NCBI RefSeq assembly: GCF_016775475.1 | Contig: NZ_JAEUXJ010000006.1 | Location: 186,001 to 250,000 of the forward strand | Direction of reading: 5' to 3' | Length of the DNA: 64,000 nucleotides | Source: Belnapia mucosa | Lineage (GTDB): Bacteria > Pseudomonadota > Alphaproteobacteria > Acetobacterales > Acetobacteraceae | Shown: positions 17,170-32,100 of the stretch, in pieces | Layout: every line of letters begins with the position of its first letter | Numbering within the stretch: position 1 is the first letter of the stretch | The notes under the pieces: model-generated | Databases searched by the model: none | What the model was told of the DNA's origin: nothing | The model's input: the letters and a program-made list of their open reading frames with translations, nothing else | Translations under genes and position numbers: made by a program

Positions 17170-20100
17170 ATGGCCGCTTTTGCTTGGACGCGCCCCGGAC
17201 TGATGCGGGCCTGGCTGCTCGGCACCACCGCGCTGCTGCCGGCGACCGGCGCCCTGGCCCAGAGTGTCGCCCCCAATGCGCTGCCGACCGGCGGGCAGGT
17301 CACCGCGGGACGCGCCAGCATTGCGCAATCCGGCACGGCGATGCAGGTGCAGCAGGGCAGCGATCGGGCGGCGATCAACTGGCAGAGCTTCAATATCGGC
17401 GCCAAGGCCAGCGTCAATTTCCAGCAGCCGGGCGCCACCTCCTGGACGCTGAACCGCGTCACCGGGCCCGATCCTTCGGTCATCGCCGGGCGGATGACGG
17501 CCAATGGCGGCGTCGCGGTTGTCAATCAGTCGGGAGTGGTCTTCGCGCAGGGCGCGCAGGTGAATGTCGGCAGCCTGATCGCCAGCGCGGCCAATATCAC
17601 CAACGAGAATTTCATGGCCGGCCGGATGGTCTTCGACGGCGCGCCGAAGCCCGGCGCAACGGTCGAGAACCATGGCAGCATCACGGTCGCCGATCGCGGC
17701 CTCGCGGCACTGGTCGGGCCGCGCGTGGCCAATTCCGGCACCATCCGCGCCCGGTTGGGCCGCGTTGCACTCCAGGGTGCCGAGACCTATAGCCTCGACC
17801 TCGCGGGCGACGGGCTGCTCTCGATCGATGTCACCCAGGCGGTGAAGGCAACGCCGGGCGGCGCGGCGCTGGTGACGAATAGCGGCGTGATCGAGGCCAA
17901 TGGCGGCTCGGTCCTGATCTCCGCCCATGCGGCCTCGGGCCTGGTCGAGGATCTGGTCCGCAACACCGGCCGCATCAGCGCCAATACCGCGGAGGGCCGC
18001 ACCGGCCAGGTGGCGCTGCGGGCCGAGGGCGGCGGCGTCCGGGTGGACGGCACCGTCACGGTGACGGGCGGCGCGACGGGGCAGGGCGGGCGAATCGAGC
18101 TGCGCGGCAGCAGCGCCACCACCGTGGGCGCCGCGGCACGGGTCAGCGCCTCGGGTGGAACTGGCGGCGGTACGGTGCTGGTCGGCACCACCGGCATCGG
18201 CCGCAACCAGCAGATGAGCGCGCGGACCACGCTCGAGGCCGGCGCCCGCATCCGGGCCAATGCGCGCACCAGCGGCCATGGCGGCACCATCGCCGTCAAC
18301 TCCAGCACCGAGACCACCGCCAGGGGCAGCTTCCAGGCCCGCGGCGGGCGGCAGGGCGGCGATGGCGGGCTGGTGGAGCTGTCGGGGCAGGGTGCTCTGA
18401 CCATCGCGGCGCAGGTGGATGTCGGGGCCAATGCCGGACGGCGCGGCACCATCCTGCTTGACCCGACCAATATCACGATCGTCGCCGATTCCGATCCCGA
18501 TGTGCCGGTTGCCGATCCCGGCGCACCGCTGAACACCATCACCGCCACCACCGGTGGCAGCGGCGTTCTCAAGATCCGCGCGTCCGATCTCGACAATGCC
18601 GCGGCCACGGTCACGCTGCAGGCGGGCCAGAACATCACCATCAAGACGGCGGTGAATGTCGGGGCGAATACGCTGCAACTCTATGCCGATGGTGCGATCA
18701 GCCAGGATAGTTTGGCTACCATCACCGCTGGCAGCCTTGTCATCCGTGCGGCAAACGGACTCGGAGCGGCAGCATCCGCGGATCTGAAGGCCGCGAACCA
18801 GGTCGGCTCGCTCGATGCGCTGGTCAGCGGCGCGCTATACTTCAACAATGGCTCCGCCGGGCTCACCATCATCCAGGCGGCTGGCAGCGACGTTACCCTG
18901 AAAACCCAAGGGGCACTGGCCTTGGCCGGCGCGGTGGGCGCGGCCGGCGCCTTGGTCACGCTGAACGTTGATGGCGCGATCAGCCAGAGTGTTGGCCTGA
19001 TCACCGCCGCCACCCTGACCGTGGCCGGGGCGACCGGCGCGGCGCCCAGCAGCGTCATGCTGGACCAAGCCAATGTCGTCGGGACGATGGATGCCAAGTC
19101 GGCGGGCAATCTCAGCTTCACCAATGGCGCGACTGCGCTGACGGTCACGCAGGCTGTGACCAGTGGCGACAGCGCGGCGGTGTCGCTGACCAGCGGCAAG
19201 GGGATCACCCTGTCCGGCACGGTGGGCGGCAGCGGGTCCGGCACGGTCGCCACCACGGGTGCGGCAGTGACCATCACCTCCAGTGGCAACATCACCCAAA
19301 GCGGCACGTCCGTCATCACCGCGGCCTCCGTCAGCGCGACCGCCACGGGCGGGTCCATCAGCCTCGATCGCAGCAGCAACCAGATCGCCGGTCTCACGGC
19401 GACTGCGACCGGCGCCGGCAACGGCATCTCTGTCACCTCCGGCATCGCCATGTCGGTCCTGGCGGGCGGCGTCACTGCCGGCAGCGGCGCGACCATCGGG
19501 CTGAAGGCGACCGGGATTACGGTCGGGCATGCCATCGGCTTCGCGGCGGCGGACAGCGCCAACCGCATCAACCTCATCGCGGATTCGCTGACGGCCACGG
19601 CGGCGATCGATGCCGGGTCCAGCGGGCGGGTGACGATCGCGCCGCTCTCGGCTGACAAAGGCGTGGATATCGGCGGCTCCACTGCCGGCGCGCTGCTGCT
19701 GGACACGACGACGCTGGCGCAGGTGACGGCGGAGCGGTTGACCATCGCCGCCACCGGAACCGGGGCAATGACGGTCAGCAGCAACCTAACGTTGGCCAGC
19801 AACACGCTGGAACTGACCGCGGGCGGCGACATCACCCAGGCCAGTGGTACTGCGATCACGGTCGGCACCTTGATCGCCAATTCGAGTGGCGGTGCCATCA
19901 CGCTCGACCAAGCCAATACGGTCGGCACGCTCGACGCGGTGGCGAAGACGGCACTGAGCTTCGGCAATGGCAGCACCGGCCTGATCGTGGCGCAGGCGCT
20001 GGGCAGCAGCGTGAAGCTCGTGACGACGGGCGGGATCGATCTGCAGGGCGCGGTCGGCGGGAGCGGGTCCAGCGTTGCGCTGAATGCCGATGGGACGATC

Positions 20101-23100
20101 AGCCAGACTGCCAGCGGCATTATCACCGCGGATTCCCTGACGATTCGCGACAGTACGGGTAGCGCCGCCACGGCTGGCGCGATCCTGCTCGATACGGCGC
20201 AGAATGCGGTCAAGTCGCTCGACCTCGCCTCGACGAGCCTGACCCCCGCCCGCTTCGCCAATGACGCGACGAATCTCATCATCACCGGTTGGACGGCGAA
20301 TGGCGCCAGGCTGACCACGGGCGGCAAGCTGGCCATCACTGGTGCGCTCGATGCCGGGGCCACCGGCGAGGTGCTCATCCTGGCCGGTGGCGATATCAAC
20401 CAATCGGGCGCCGGTGTCATCACCGCCGCCACGCTGACCATCAAGGACAAGTCGGGCTCTGGCCCGACCAGCGGGGCGGTCGGGCTCGGCACGCTGGTGA
20501 ATGCGGTCGGTGAGATCGACATCCAGTCGAGCGCGGCCGTCAACTTCAACAATGGCGGCAACAACCTGCTGCTGACCCGGGCCATCGGCAGCAACATCGC
20601 CATCACGGCTGGCACGCTGACGGTGCCGGCAGCCGCCGTCGTCACCGCGGGCATGCTCGGGACGATTTCGCTCCGTGTCGATGGCCTGTTCTGGGGTGGG
20701 CTCATCAATGCCGGCACCTCCGGCACGGTCGAGATCGGGCCGCGGACCAGTGCCGCAAGCGTCAGCCTCGGCGCCGGCGGTGCCGGCTCGCTGCAGATCG
20801 ACCCCGGCAGTTTCGACAGTTCGCGGCTCATCGCCGGCACACTCCGGGTCGGCGAGACGACCATCGGCGGTTCCACCATTCGCGCCAATGGCGTGACGGT
20901 CACCGGCATGGTCGCTGCGGATGTCGCCAGCTTGGCAACCGGTCTCGACATCGTCGCCGATGCCGGCAAGGCCATTTCGGTCGAGGCCGCGGTAAACTTG
21001 ACCGGCCGCGGCGTGAGCTTGCTGACCGATGGGACGGTCAGCCAGACGGCAGCGGGCAAGATCACGGCCTCCGTGCTGACCATCGCGGCTCCGGGCGGCG
21101 GCGATGCAGGGGCCATCACGCTCAACGCCGTCGCCAACAAGGTGGGCACCCTCTCGGCACGCTCCTCGGCCGGCATCGGCTTCCTGAACGATACCGCGGC
21201 CCTCACCATCGCCCGTGCCACCGGTGGTGGCTTGGCGCCGGTGATCACGATCGAAAACTCCGGCGATATCAGCCTGACCGGCGCGGTCGGGGGCACAGGC
21301 GCGACTGTCTCGCTCACCAGCAGTGCCGGCACGATTCAGCAGTCGGGCACCGGCATCATCACCGCGAGCAGCCTGACGGTCTTGGCCAAAACGGCGGTCG
21401 GCCTCGGCCTCAACAATACCGTGGCGACGGCAGGGCTGACGGCGGGGACGACTCTCAACTTCGCCTCCACCAGCGCCCTGACCGTGACGGGCGCGGGCGG
21501 CACCGAGGTGGTGCTGAGCGCCGCCTCGCTCAACCTCACCGGCGCGGTCGGCGGCACCGGCAGCCTGACTCTCACCTCCACCGCGGGCGATGTGGTCCAG
21601 AGTGGTGCCGGCATCATCACCACGCCGCAACTCACCGTCAGCGCTACCTCTGGCGATGTCTCCTTGACGCTGGCGAACAAGGTGGGTCAGGCGGCGATCA
21701 GCGCCGCGGGGCGCGATATCGCCTTCGTATCGAGCCTCGATCTCAGCCTCGGCATGGTCAGCGGCAAGACCGTCGTGCTGACCGGCAAGTCACTCACCAT
21801 AACGGACGCGGTCGGCGGTACCACCAGCCTCGGCCTGACCAGTACGGATGGCGGCATCCTCAGCAGCGGCATCGGCAAGGTATCCTCGGCGAGCCTGACC
21901 GCATCGGCGACCGGGGGCGACATCGACCTGCACATGGCCGGCAATGCCGTGACTAGCGCGAGCTTCAGCGCCAGCGGCCATGGCATCCGCTTTGAACAGA
22001 CGGGCGCGCTGACCGTCACCGGCACCAGCGGCAGCGTGGTCGGCCTCAAGGCGGGCAGCCTCAGCCTCACCGGCGGCCTCACCGCCACCACCAGCCTTGC
22101 CTTGACCTCGACCGCCGGCGGCATCAGCCAGACCGCGGCCGGCGTCATCTCCACACCCGTGCTGAGCGCGAGGGCGACGGGTGGCGCCGTGGCGCTTGCC
22201 ACCGCCAACGACCTCGCCACCGGCAACTCGATCGGCAAGGTCGAAGCAGGTTCCACGACCGGCGGCGTCGCCCTCTTCTCGCGCACCGCCATGGATGTGC
22301 ATGCGGCGGGCAGCGGCATCGGCGCGGCTATGGGCAGCACCATCGCGCTCATCGGGCCGGACATCACCATCAGCAAGGCGGTCGGCTTCGCCGGCGCCAA
22401 TGCCGGCAACCTGATCGCTATCTCGGCCGACGCGCTGGCCGCCACGGCGGCCATCAGTGCCGGGACGTCCGGGCGGGTGACGGTCGCGCCGCTCTCCGCC
22501 CATTCCGGAGTTGATATCGGCGGTGCGACCGCGGCGGCCTTGAGGCTGAGCGCCGCGACTCTGGGCCAGATCACCGCGGGCCGGCTCATCATCTCGGGCA
22601 CCGGCTCTTCCGGCCTGGCCCTGAGCACCAATCTGAGCCTGGGCACAGTCGGCACGCTGGAACTGCTCGCCACCACCGGCATCAGCCAGGACAGCGCGAC
22701 CCATATCGAGGTCGGCAAGCTGACCGCGACCGCGACGGGTGGCGCCATCACGCTCGGCGGCGCCAACCTGATCGGCAGCATCACCGGCAGCACTGCGGAT
22801 TCCGCCAAAGGCCTGATCGCCGGCGACGCGATCACGCTGACCAATGCGCAGGCAATCGCCCTCGATGCCGCCGTCCTGGCCGGGGCGGGCAAGACCATCG
22901 CCATCACGGCCGATGGCATGGTCTTCAATGCCGATGTCGCCACCAGCGGCGGCACGGTGCAGCTGCGTCCCTATAGTGCAGACATATCCGTCGAGCTGGG
23001 TGGCAGTACCCTCCTGGGTGCCGTGCACCTGTCCAATGCCAGCCTCGGCCATGTGCAGGCGGCGACGCTCGACATCGCCGCCACCGGCGCCGGCAATGTC

Positions 23101-26100
23101 CTCGTCTCCGGCGCGGCGGATTTCCGCGCGGCACCGGTGGATGCGGGCAGCGCCGTGGGTGGCGTGCGCGTCTCCAGCCTGACTCTGGCCGGCAGCACGA
23201 TCAGTGACACGGCGTCGGGTGCGCTGAATATCGGCACGCTGACCGGGACTGCTTCTAGCCAGATCAGCCTGACCAGCGGGCTGCACGCGGTGGATGCGCT
23301 GACCGCGACGGCACCCGGCGTCATCAGCTTCGCTGGCAGCCGCAATCTTACGGTCTATGGCGCTGCGGCCGCGGGCGCGGCCCGGGCCAGCAGCGTCAGC
23401 CTGATCGCCCCGACGCTGACCCTGGCTGGGCCGGTGCGCGGCACGGTGGTCTCCCTCGGGACGACGGCGCTCGGTGCGGGCATCACCACCTCGGGTGGGC
23501 TGGTCGATGCCGGAAGGCTGGTGCTGACGACCAATGGCGGGGATGCGACGCTCGATGCCGCCGGCAATACGATCGACTGGCTGAGCGCTGCGGATCTCCG
23601 GCAGACCAGCCCGGCCGGCACTGCCGCCGGGACGCTGACGCTGCGCAGCGCGAACGATCTGGCGCTGGACCGCAATGGCGGCACCGGCATCATCGCCGGC
23701 AATATCGATATCGCCGTGGCTGCTGGGAAGGCGATCAAGGCCGGGCCGAGCGGCAATGAGGTGGTGCTGCGGGCGGTCGGCAGTTCGGGCGGCTCCGGCC
23801 TGCTGCTGCTCTCGGCCGACAGCATGGCCCTCTCGCCGACAGGCGCGGGCGATATCGCCAATACACTGATCCAAGCCGCGGGTGCCGCCGGACGGGTCGA
23901 GCTGCGGCCGGTGACCGCGGCGCGCGGCGCGCAGATCGGCGGCTCCAGCCCGACTTCGGCACTGCTGCTGGCGAGCGATGCGCTCGGCCGCGTCGATGCG
24001 GCGCGGCTGGTCATCGGCACGCTCTCGGGCGGCGCAATCGACATCGCCGGGGCGGTCACGATCAACGGGGCCTCGACTACCCTCGACCTGCGCTCTGGCG
24101 CGGGCATCAGCCAGCGGTCCGGCGCCACGGTCGGCGTGGCCAGGCTGGCGGCGGTCGCCGGGAGCGGCGCCGGAGATGCCATCGCGCTCGGTGAGGCGAA
24201 CAGCATCGGCACCATCACCACCAGCCTCGCCCCCGGCCACACCACGGATGGGTTGTCGGCGGGCGGCGATATCCGCATCGCCACCACGGGCACGCTGACG
24301 GTGAATGCGCCGATCACGGCCGGTGCCGGCCGGACGCTGACGGTGCAGGCGAATGACCTGGCGCTGAACGCGGCGCTGGGCGGCACCGGCGGCAATCTGC
24401 TGGCGCTCAACCTGCTGCCCTATAGCAATAGCCGGGCGGTCGGGCTGGGCACCGATCAGGGCGCGCTGGGCGCCGGCCTCTACCTCAACAGCACCGAGAT
24501 CGGATTGCTCCATGCCGGGACCGGGACGCTGCGGATCGGCAGCGACGGCAGCGCCGCGCCGACCGCGGGCAATATCACCGTCTATGGCGATGTGCTGCTT
24601 ACCGGTGGCAGTGCGAGCGCGGCCGTGCTCGACCTGCAAGGCCAGAGCGTGGCCCAGACCGGCGGCAAGGTCGCGGTCGCGACGCTGACCGGCACGGCGA
24701 CGGCCGGCGATTTCGTGCTCGAGCTGCTGGATGGCGGTGGCCTGGGCGTCAACCTGATTGACAATCTCGGTCGGGTCGGGGCGGGCAATATCACCGCCGT
24801 CACCGCCACCGGCGGCAGCGTCCGCATCGCTAGCGGGCATGCGTTGACGGTGCGCGGCGATGTGCTGGCCAGCGCCGCCACGGGCAGCAACACGGCACGA
24901 GTGGCGCTGCGCGGCGTGGGCCTGATCATCGGCGATGATACGGCGCCGGCCAAATCGGTTCTGGTGCAGGCGGGGCGAGGTGATGTGACGCTGAATGCCG
25001 GCTCAGGCGCTTTTGCCCTGGCGGCCGGCAGCACCATCCGTGCCCAGGATCCGGCCTCCCTCGCGGCCGAAGGCATGGGCGCGGACTTCTACGGCAATAT
25101 CGGCATCAATGCCGGATCGGCTCTGATCATTGGCACTCTGGACGCCAGCCGCGCCAGTGGCGGGCGTGACATCGGGGTCAGTGCCGAGACGATCAGCCTG
25201 ACCTCCACGGCCGTGCTGGATGCACGGAACAATGCCTCGCTCGCCAATGTCGGGCTCGGGTCAGGCGGTACCATCGGCACCCTGGCCGGCAGCAGGATTA
25301 CAGCGGAAGCGACGGTCACCTTGAACGGCAACGGTGATGTTACCCTTGGGGGCAGCATCACCTCCGGGCATGCGCTCACCATCGTCTCCAGTTTCGGCAA
25401 TGTCGTCCAATCCACGAGCAGCAGCATCACCGCGTCCGGGAACCAGCCTGGCCAGGCCATGGTGATTGCAGCCGGCGACATTCGCGTCAGCGGCAGCATC
25501 GACGGCAAGGGAGGCTGGCTCTCCCTGACCTCGGCGGGCGGTGAGATCCGCAATGATGGCACCCTGAAATCCAATACCAGCGTCACCCTGACCGCCAGCG
25601 GCAACAGCGGCACCGGCTCCACCGCCGGCAATGGCATCATCACCAATCTCGGCATGATCACCGGCGGCAGCGTCACGCTCGATGCGGCGCGGGCCATCAA
25701 CAACCTCCAGAGCACTGCCGGCCCGCCAGCCCTGACCGGCCCCGGCATTATCACCGGCACGGATGTCGTGCTGATGGTCGGCACCGCCGGCACCGGCACC
25801 AGCCTGACGCTCGGCGCCGGCAGCAGCATCACGGCCAGTGGCGCGCTGACCCTGCGGGCGAAGAGCGGCGATCTGAGCGCGACGGATGCCACGCTCTCGG
25901 CCGGCGCCGGGCTCACCATGCGGTCCGATCTGGGCAGCATCACCCAGACTCGCGGCAGCACCAGCGCCGCCGGGGCCGTGCTGCTGGACGCGAAGCAGGC
26001 GATCACCGTCACCGGCAATGGTGGCGTCACGCCCATCCTGGGTTCGACCGGCGATACGCTGACGCTGACGGCGGCACAGGGCGCGATTGGTATCACCAAT

Positions 26101-29100
26101 GCGGCCCTGGCGGTCGCGAAGGACGCCAGCCTGACCGCGGGCACCACCCTCGGCTCCGGCGCCGGCATCACCTTCAGCTCCGCGTCGCTCACGGCCGGGA
26201 CCACGTTGGCGCTCAAGGCGGATGGCGCCGTGGCGCTGACCAACTCGGCCATGTCGGCAGGCGGCGGCCTGACGGTGACGGCGCTGTCCGGCAGCATCGC
26301 CCAGATCGATGGCAGCATCACCGGCGGCACCACGACGGCAGGCGATGTGGTGCTGCAAGCGGCCACGGGCATCGCCATCTCGCATGCAGGCGGCACGGCG
26401 CCGAGCCTGACCGCGACCCGCAATGCTCTTTCGCTCTCCACCGCGGCCGGCCCGCTGAGCCTGAGCAGCGCGACGCTCTCCGCGCGGACCGCCATTGCAC
26501 TCCAGGCCGGCACCAGCGGCGGGACGGGCGGCAGGATCGAGATCACGGGCAGCAATCTCGGCATCACCGGGGCGGCGGGCACCGGGGCCGGCATCGCGCT
26601 CACCGCCTATCGCGACGGCACCGCAGCCGGCCCCGGCGGCATCGACCTGACCGGAAGCAGCCTCACCGCCGTCACAAGCCTCTCTTCGAGCGCTGGTGGC
26701 AGCATCCAGGCGGCGGGCAGCAGCCTGACCGCGGGCGGGGCGATGACCCTCGCGGCCGGCGTCGGTGCCGGCGGCGATCTCGGCCTTGCCGGCAGCACCT
26801 TGAACGCCGGGACCGTCCTGACCCTCCAGGCCAGCGACGACGGCAGCAAGACCCTCGGCCATATTGCCCAGACGGTGGGCGGGCGGATCATCGCCCCTGT
26901 GCTGACCGGCTTCGCGGGCGGCAGCGTCACCCTCATCAATGGCGTGAGCCTGCCGAATGCGCTGGCGGCGCACGGCTCCGGCAATGCCGTCGGTGCCATC
27001 GCCGGCTTCACCGCGGGCGGCGACTTCACCCTGGCCAGCGAGGCCACGCCGCTGCAGGTGACGGGGCTGATCCAGGCCGGCACCAATCGCAGCCTGCGCC
27101 TTTTCGCCGACGACTTCGCGCTCACCGCCGATCTCCAGACCAGCGGCGGGATCATCACCCTTTCGCCCTATACGCGGGACGGCAGCATCGCCCTGGTCCT
27201 CGGCGGCGCCAGCGGGGCGAGCGCGGCGAATACCATCACTCTCGACAGCGCCGAACTGGCGCTGCTCCAGACCGGTGCCGCCGGCACGCTGCGCTTCGGC
27301 CGGGCCGACAATCCGGATCGGCGGAGCGACCTCGCCAGCATCAGCATCGCCGGCAATGTCGATCTCGCGGATTTCCCGACCGGCGCCAATGCGCGCATCG
27401 GGCGGTTGGAACTGTTCGGCCGCGGCGCCATCACCGAGGCAACGGGCCGGCTGGTCGTGCCGGTGCTGGCGGCAACCTCCGAGACCGGCGCGATCAGCCT
27501 CGATCCAGGCGGCGCGGCGGGCCAGTCGGCCAACCGCATCGGCGGGCTGGCCGGCATCCAGGCGCCGGGCGGCTTCACCTTCCGCAATGGCTCCACGGCT
27601 GCCGTCACGGTGGCGGCGGGCAGCGGCACCCCGGGCGATGCCGGATATTCGGCGACCGGCGATGCGATCCTGGTCGGCAGCGGCCAGGGCATCATCCTGC
27701 AGACCAACGACCTTGCCATCAGCGCCCCGGTGCGGGCGCCGCTCGGCACCATCGCGGTCCTGCCGGAGACGGTGGGCTACCAGGTCACGCTCGGTGGCAG
27801 CGCGGCCGGGACCCTGTCGCTCAACACGGCCGAGCTGGCATTGCTCGGCGGCGGGGCCTCGCTCGATCCGACGGCGGCGAAAATCCTGCGCATCGGCAGC
27901 CGCACGGATCTCGCGGCGGCGACGGCCGGGGATATCGTGCTGACGACCGAGGGCGCTGCGCCTTCGGTCAACCTCCAGGGCAATGCGGCGCGCGCCGAGG
28001 CGCTGGAGTTGTTCTCCACCGGCTCGGTGCAGGGCAGCAACGGCGCAATCCTCGCAGGTGCGGTGCGTGCTGCGGCGGCTGGCGATGTGCTGCTCGACAA
28101 TGCCGGCAACAGCTTCCTCGTGAATGCCATCAGCGCCGGCACGGGCCGCACGGTGGCGATCACCCAGGCGGGCAATCTGCGCCTGGCCAATGCCGTGGCG
28201 ACGATCGGCGGCGTGACGGCAACCGGCGGCATCAGCGCCCCCGGCGGCACGGTGCGGCTGGTTGCCGGTGGCACCATCGCCCAGGACAGCGGCGCGCTGA
28301 TCTCGACCGGGACGCTGCGCATCGCCTCCGGCGGGACGGTGACGCTGACCGAGGCGAATGATTTCAGCTTCTTCGGCACGACCACCGGTCTGCTCGGCAC
28401 CGGCATCCAGGGCGGCACGATCCGCGGCCTGGCCTATACCGTCGATGGCACAACATCGATCGCGACCAGCGCGGTGCTCCAGGCAGACCAGGGGCTGTCG
28501 GTCACCAGCCTCATCCTCGCCGGCGATGCGCTGACCCTGAAGGCCAGCGCCGGCAAGGTCACACTGACCGGTGCCACGATCGGGGCCGGCGGCGCGCTCG
28601 ACATCCGCGCCGAGGCAGGGGCGATCACCCAGGGCAGCAGCAGCGTCACCGGCGCTGGGGATGTGCTGCTATCCGCCCGCGACGGCATTTCCCTCTCCAG
28701 CGGCGGCACCAATCTGCTGCGCTCGACGGGTGGTGCGCTGAGCCTGCTGAACGCCGCCGGGCCCATCGCCATCATCGGCTTGACCGTCTCGGCCAAGACC
28801 GGCCTGACGGTCACGGCGGGGACGGATGGGACCAAGGGCGGCAATCTCTCGGTCACTGGCGCCACCCTCCAGGCCGGCGGCGCCATGACGCTGACCACCG
28901 TGCATGGCAGCGGCCCCAGTGGCAGCGCCGGCACGATGGACATCACCGCCAGCACGGCCACGGCCGGGACCAACCTCGCGCTGGCTTCGGGCGGCGCGCT
29001 CACCGTGACCTCTTCCACCCTGGAGGCGACCGCGGGCAGCTTCGGCGCCGCGGCCGGGCAGGGGGATATCGCCCTCAAGGCCGGCTCCAAAGTCACCGCC

Positions 29101-32100
29101 GGCACGAGCCTCGGCGTCACCGCCAGCACCGGCGCGATCCTTCTGAACACCAGCGGTCTCCAGGCGGCCGGGGCGCTGACGCTGCATGCCGCGACCGGCA
29201 TCTCCGTCTCGCTCGCTGGGCCTTCCATGCCAAGCCTGCGGTCCAGCGGCGGTTCCGTCTCCGTCACCACGGAGACCGGCGATCTTGTCTTCACCAGCGC
29301 CACCATCACCGCCGCGACGGATGCCGCGCTGAAGGCGACCACGGGCGCAGTCTCCCTCCTCTCCACGACCCTGCTTGCGACGGGCGGCACGGCGACATCG
29401 GAGGCCGGGACCGGGATGACGCTCACGACGTCCAGTCTCGCGGCCGGGCAGGCGCTGGCCGGCACCACCGCAACCGGCGCTATCGCCTTCACCGATTCTA
29501 CGGTGACTGCCGGGGCGAGCCTCGACCTCACCGCGACTACGGGGGCGATCAGTCAGACCCGGGGCACGGTCAGCGGCGCCGGCGTCGTTACCCTCATGGC
29601 GGGCACCGGCATCACCGTGACCAGTGCCGGCGGCGCCGCGCCGGTGTTGCGCTCGACCGGCAGCAGCCTCAGCCTCATGGCAACGGGGGGCGAAATCGCT
29701 CTGACCAATGCCGTCCTGTCCTCCGCCACCAATCTCGGCGCGACGGCCTCCGCCAATATCGCCATCGATGGCGGCAGCCTGATCGCGGGCACCACCCTCG
29801 GCCTGACCGCGACCACGGGGGGGATCAGCCAGACCCATGGCGCCGTGAGCGGCAGCGGGGCCGTGACCCTGCAGGCGGCGACGGGCATCACCGTCACCAG
29901 CGATGGCGGGGCGGCGGCGACGCTCGGCTCGAGCGGCGGCAGCCTCAGCCTCGCCAGCACGGCCGGCGACATTGCGCTGACCGATGCCGTCCTGACGGCC
30001 GGCACCACCCTTGGCCTCACCGCGGATACGGGCGCAATCCGCCAGATCCGCGGCCTGGTCAGCGGCGCCGGAGCGGTGACGCTGCAAGCCCGGACCGGCA
30101 TCACCGTGACCGATACGGGCGGGATTCCGGTGCCTGGCGCGACGACGCCCGCGCTGCGCTCGACCGGCAGCAGCCTCGGCCTGACGGCCGGGTCGGGCAG
30201 CATCGCCCTTACCGACGCGACGCTGTCGGCCGCAGCGAGCCTCGGCGCCTCGGCAGGCGGCGCGATCGGTGTCAGCGGCGGCAGCCTCGGCGCCGGCAGC
30301 ACCCTTGCCTTGAACGCCGGGGGCGGCATCACCCTGGCCAATACCGGGCTGACCGCGGGCACCGACCAGAGCCTGAGCGCCGCCCAGGGGATCAGCGCTA
30401 CCGCCACGACCCTCACAGCCATCACGGGCAGCCTGAGCGCCAGCACCAGCCAGGGCGCGCTGAACCTGGCCAGCGCAACCCTCGGTGCCGGCAAGGCGAT
30501 CGGGCTGACCGCCAGCGCCGGGGCGATCGGGGCGACCGGCAGCAGCCTCACGGCCGGAACCACGTTGAGCCTCGCCGCGGCCTCCGGCCTCGCGCTCGGG
30601 ACCAGCACCCTCGCCAGCGGCGGCGCCATGGCGGCATCGACCAGCAACGGCGCCCTGGCCCTGGCCGATAGCAGCCTCGCGGCCAACGGCACGCTCGGCC
30701 TCACGGCCGGGACGGGTGCGGTCAGCCAGATCCGCGGCACCGTCAGCGGCGCCGCGGGTGTGACGATCCGGGCCGGCAGCGGCATCACTGTGACCAATGC
30801 CGGCGGCGCCGCGCCCGTGCTGCGCTCGACCGCCGGCGCCATCGCGGCGACCGCCGATACGGGCGATATCGCGCTGAACAATGCCAGCCTCGCCGCTTCC
30901 GGTGCCCTGACACTGCAGGCGACGACCGGCGGCGTCACTATCGGCAGCTCTGGCCTGGCCAGCGATGCCTCCGGCAGCATCCTCGCTGGTGCCGCGGTCG
31001 GCCTGACGGCGACGACCATCACCGCGACCACGGATCAGGCGTTGACGGCCGGCGGGAGCCTCGCCGCGACGGGCAGCAGCCTGACCGCGGGCCGCGACCT
31101 GACGATCGGCGCCGGCACGGGCTTCGCGCTGACCAGCAACAGCCTCAGGGCCGGGCGGAACCTCACGGTCACCACCCGGCTCGGCAATGCGGCGATCACC
31201 GATGGCACGCTCTCGGCCGTCGGCACGCTCGGGGTCACGGCGATGGCAGGCGCGGTCACCCAGACCCGCGGCAGCATCATCGGTGTGGGCGATGTCAGCC
31301 TCCGCGGCGGCACCGATGTGACGGTGATGGATGCCGGCAGCGGCACCCAGCCGGTGCTGCGCAGCACCAACGGCACGCTCGCCATCACGGCCGGCAGCGG
31401 CGCCGTAACCCTGCGCAATGCGCGGCTCGACAGCGCCACCACCCTGGGTCTCGCGGCCGGCAATGGCATCGGGCTGACGGATACGGTGCTGACCACCACC
31501 GGCCGCCTGGCGGCGGCGGCGGGGAATGGCAGCCTCGCCGTACTCCGGAGCACCGTCACCAGCACCGCCGGCGATATCGACATGACGGCGGGCGGCACCG
31601 GGACCATCACCAGCAGCACCCTGCGCGCGCCCTCGGCCACCGGCACGGTGCGGGTGGTGACCACCGGCGGGCTCACCCTGACGACGCTGACGGTCAATGC
31701 CGATACAGCGGATTTCGAGGCCGGCCGCACCGCACCGACCGACCCGCGGAGCTATGGCGCGACCAATGGCAGCGCCGTCCTGACCGCGGATGGCGTCACC
31801 GTCACGATCGGCACCAAGATCCTCTTCGCTGGGCCGGGCGGCGTGACCGGGATCGCGCCGACCCTGGTGACGCCACGCGGCACGCCGCTGCCGGCGGTGC
31901 TGTTCGACACGCGCATCGCGCCGGGCGCCAACCCGCTGACCATCGTTCAACCCGATACCGCCGGGGTCGTCGCCGCGCAGCAGCCGACCCAGGTCCGCAG
32001 CGCGCCGGGTGCGCAATCGCCTGGCGCCTTCGGCCTGCCCAACCAGACCACCGCGGCGGGAACGGTGAATATCAACGTCAATGCCGGCCAGTCCGCCGTC

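Noticed and set aside
21790..24840. 1,016-codon minus-strand frame inside tpsA
   Set aside because: Shadow of the repeated Ala/Gly/Thr codons; no signal, start context or family.
25920..31400. tpsA repeats as a CRISPR array
   Set aside because: Repeats are coding, in frame, imperfect and not spaced by unique spacers of constant length; no cas genes.
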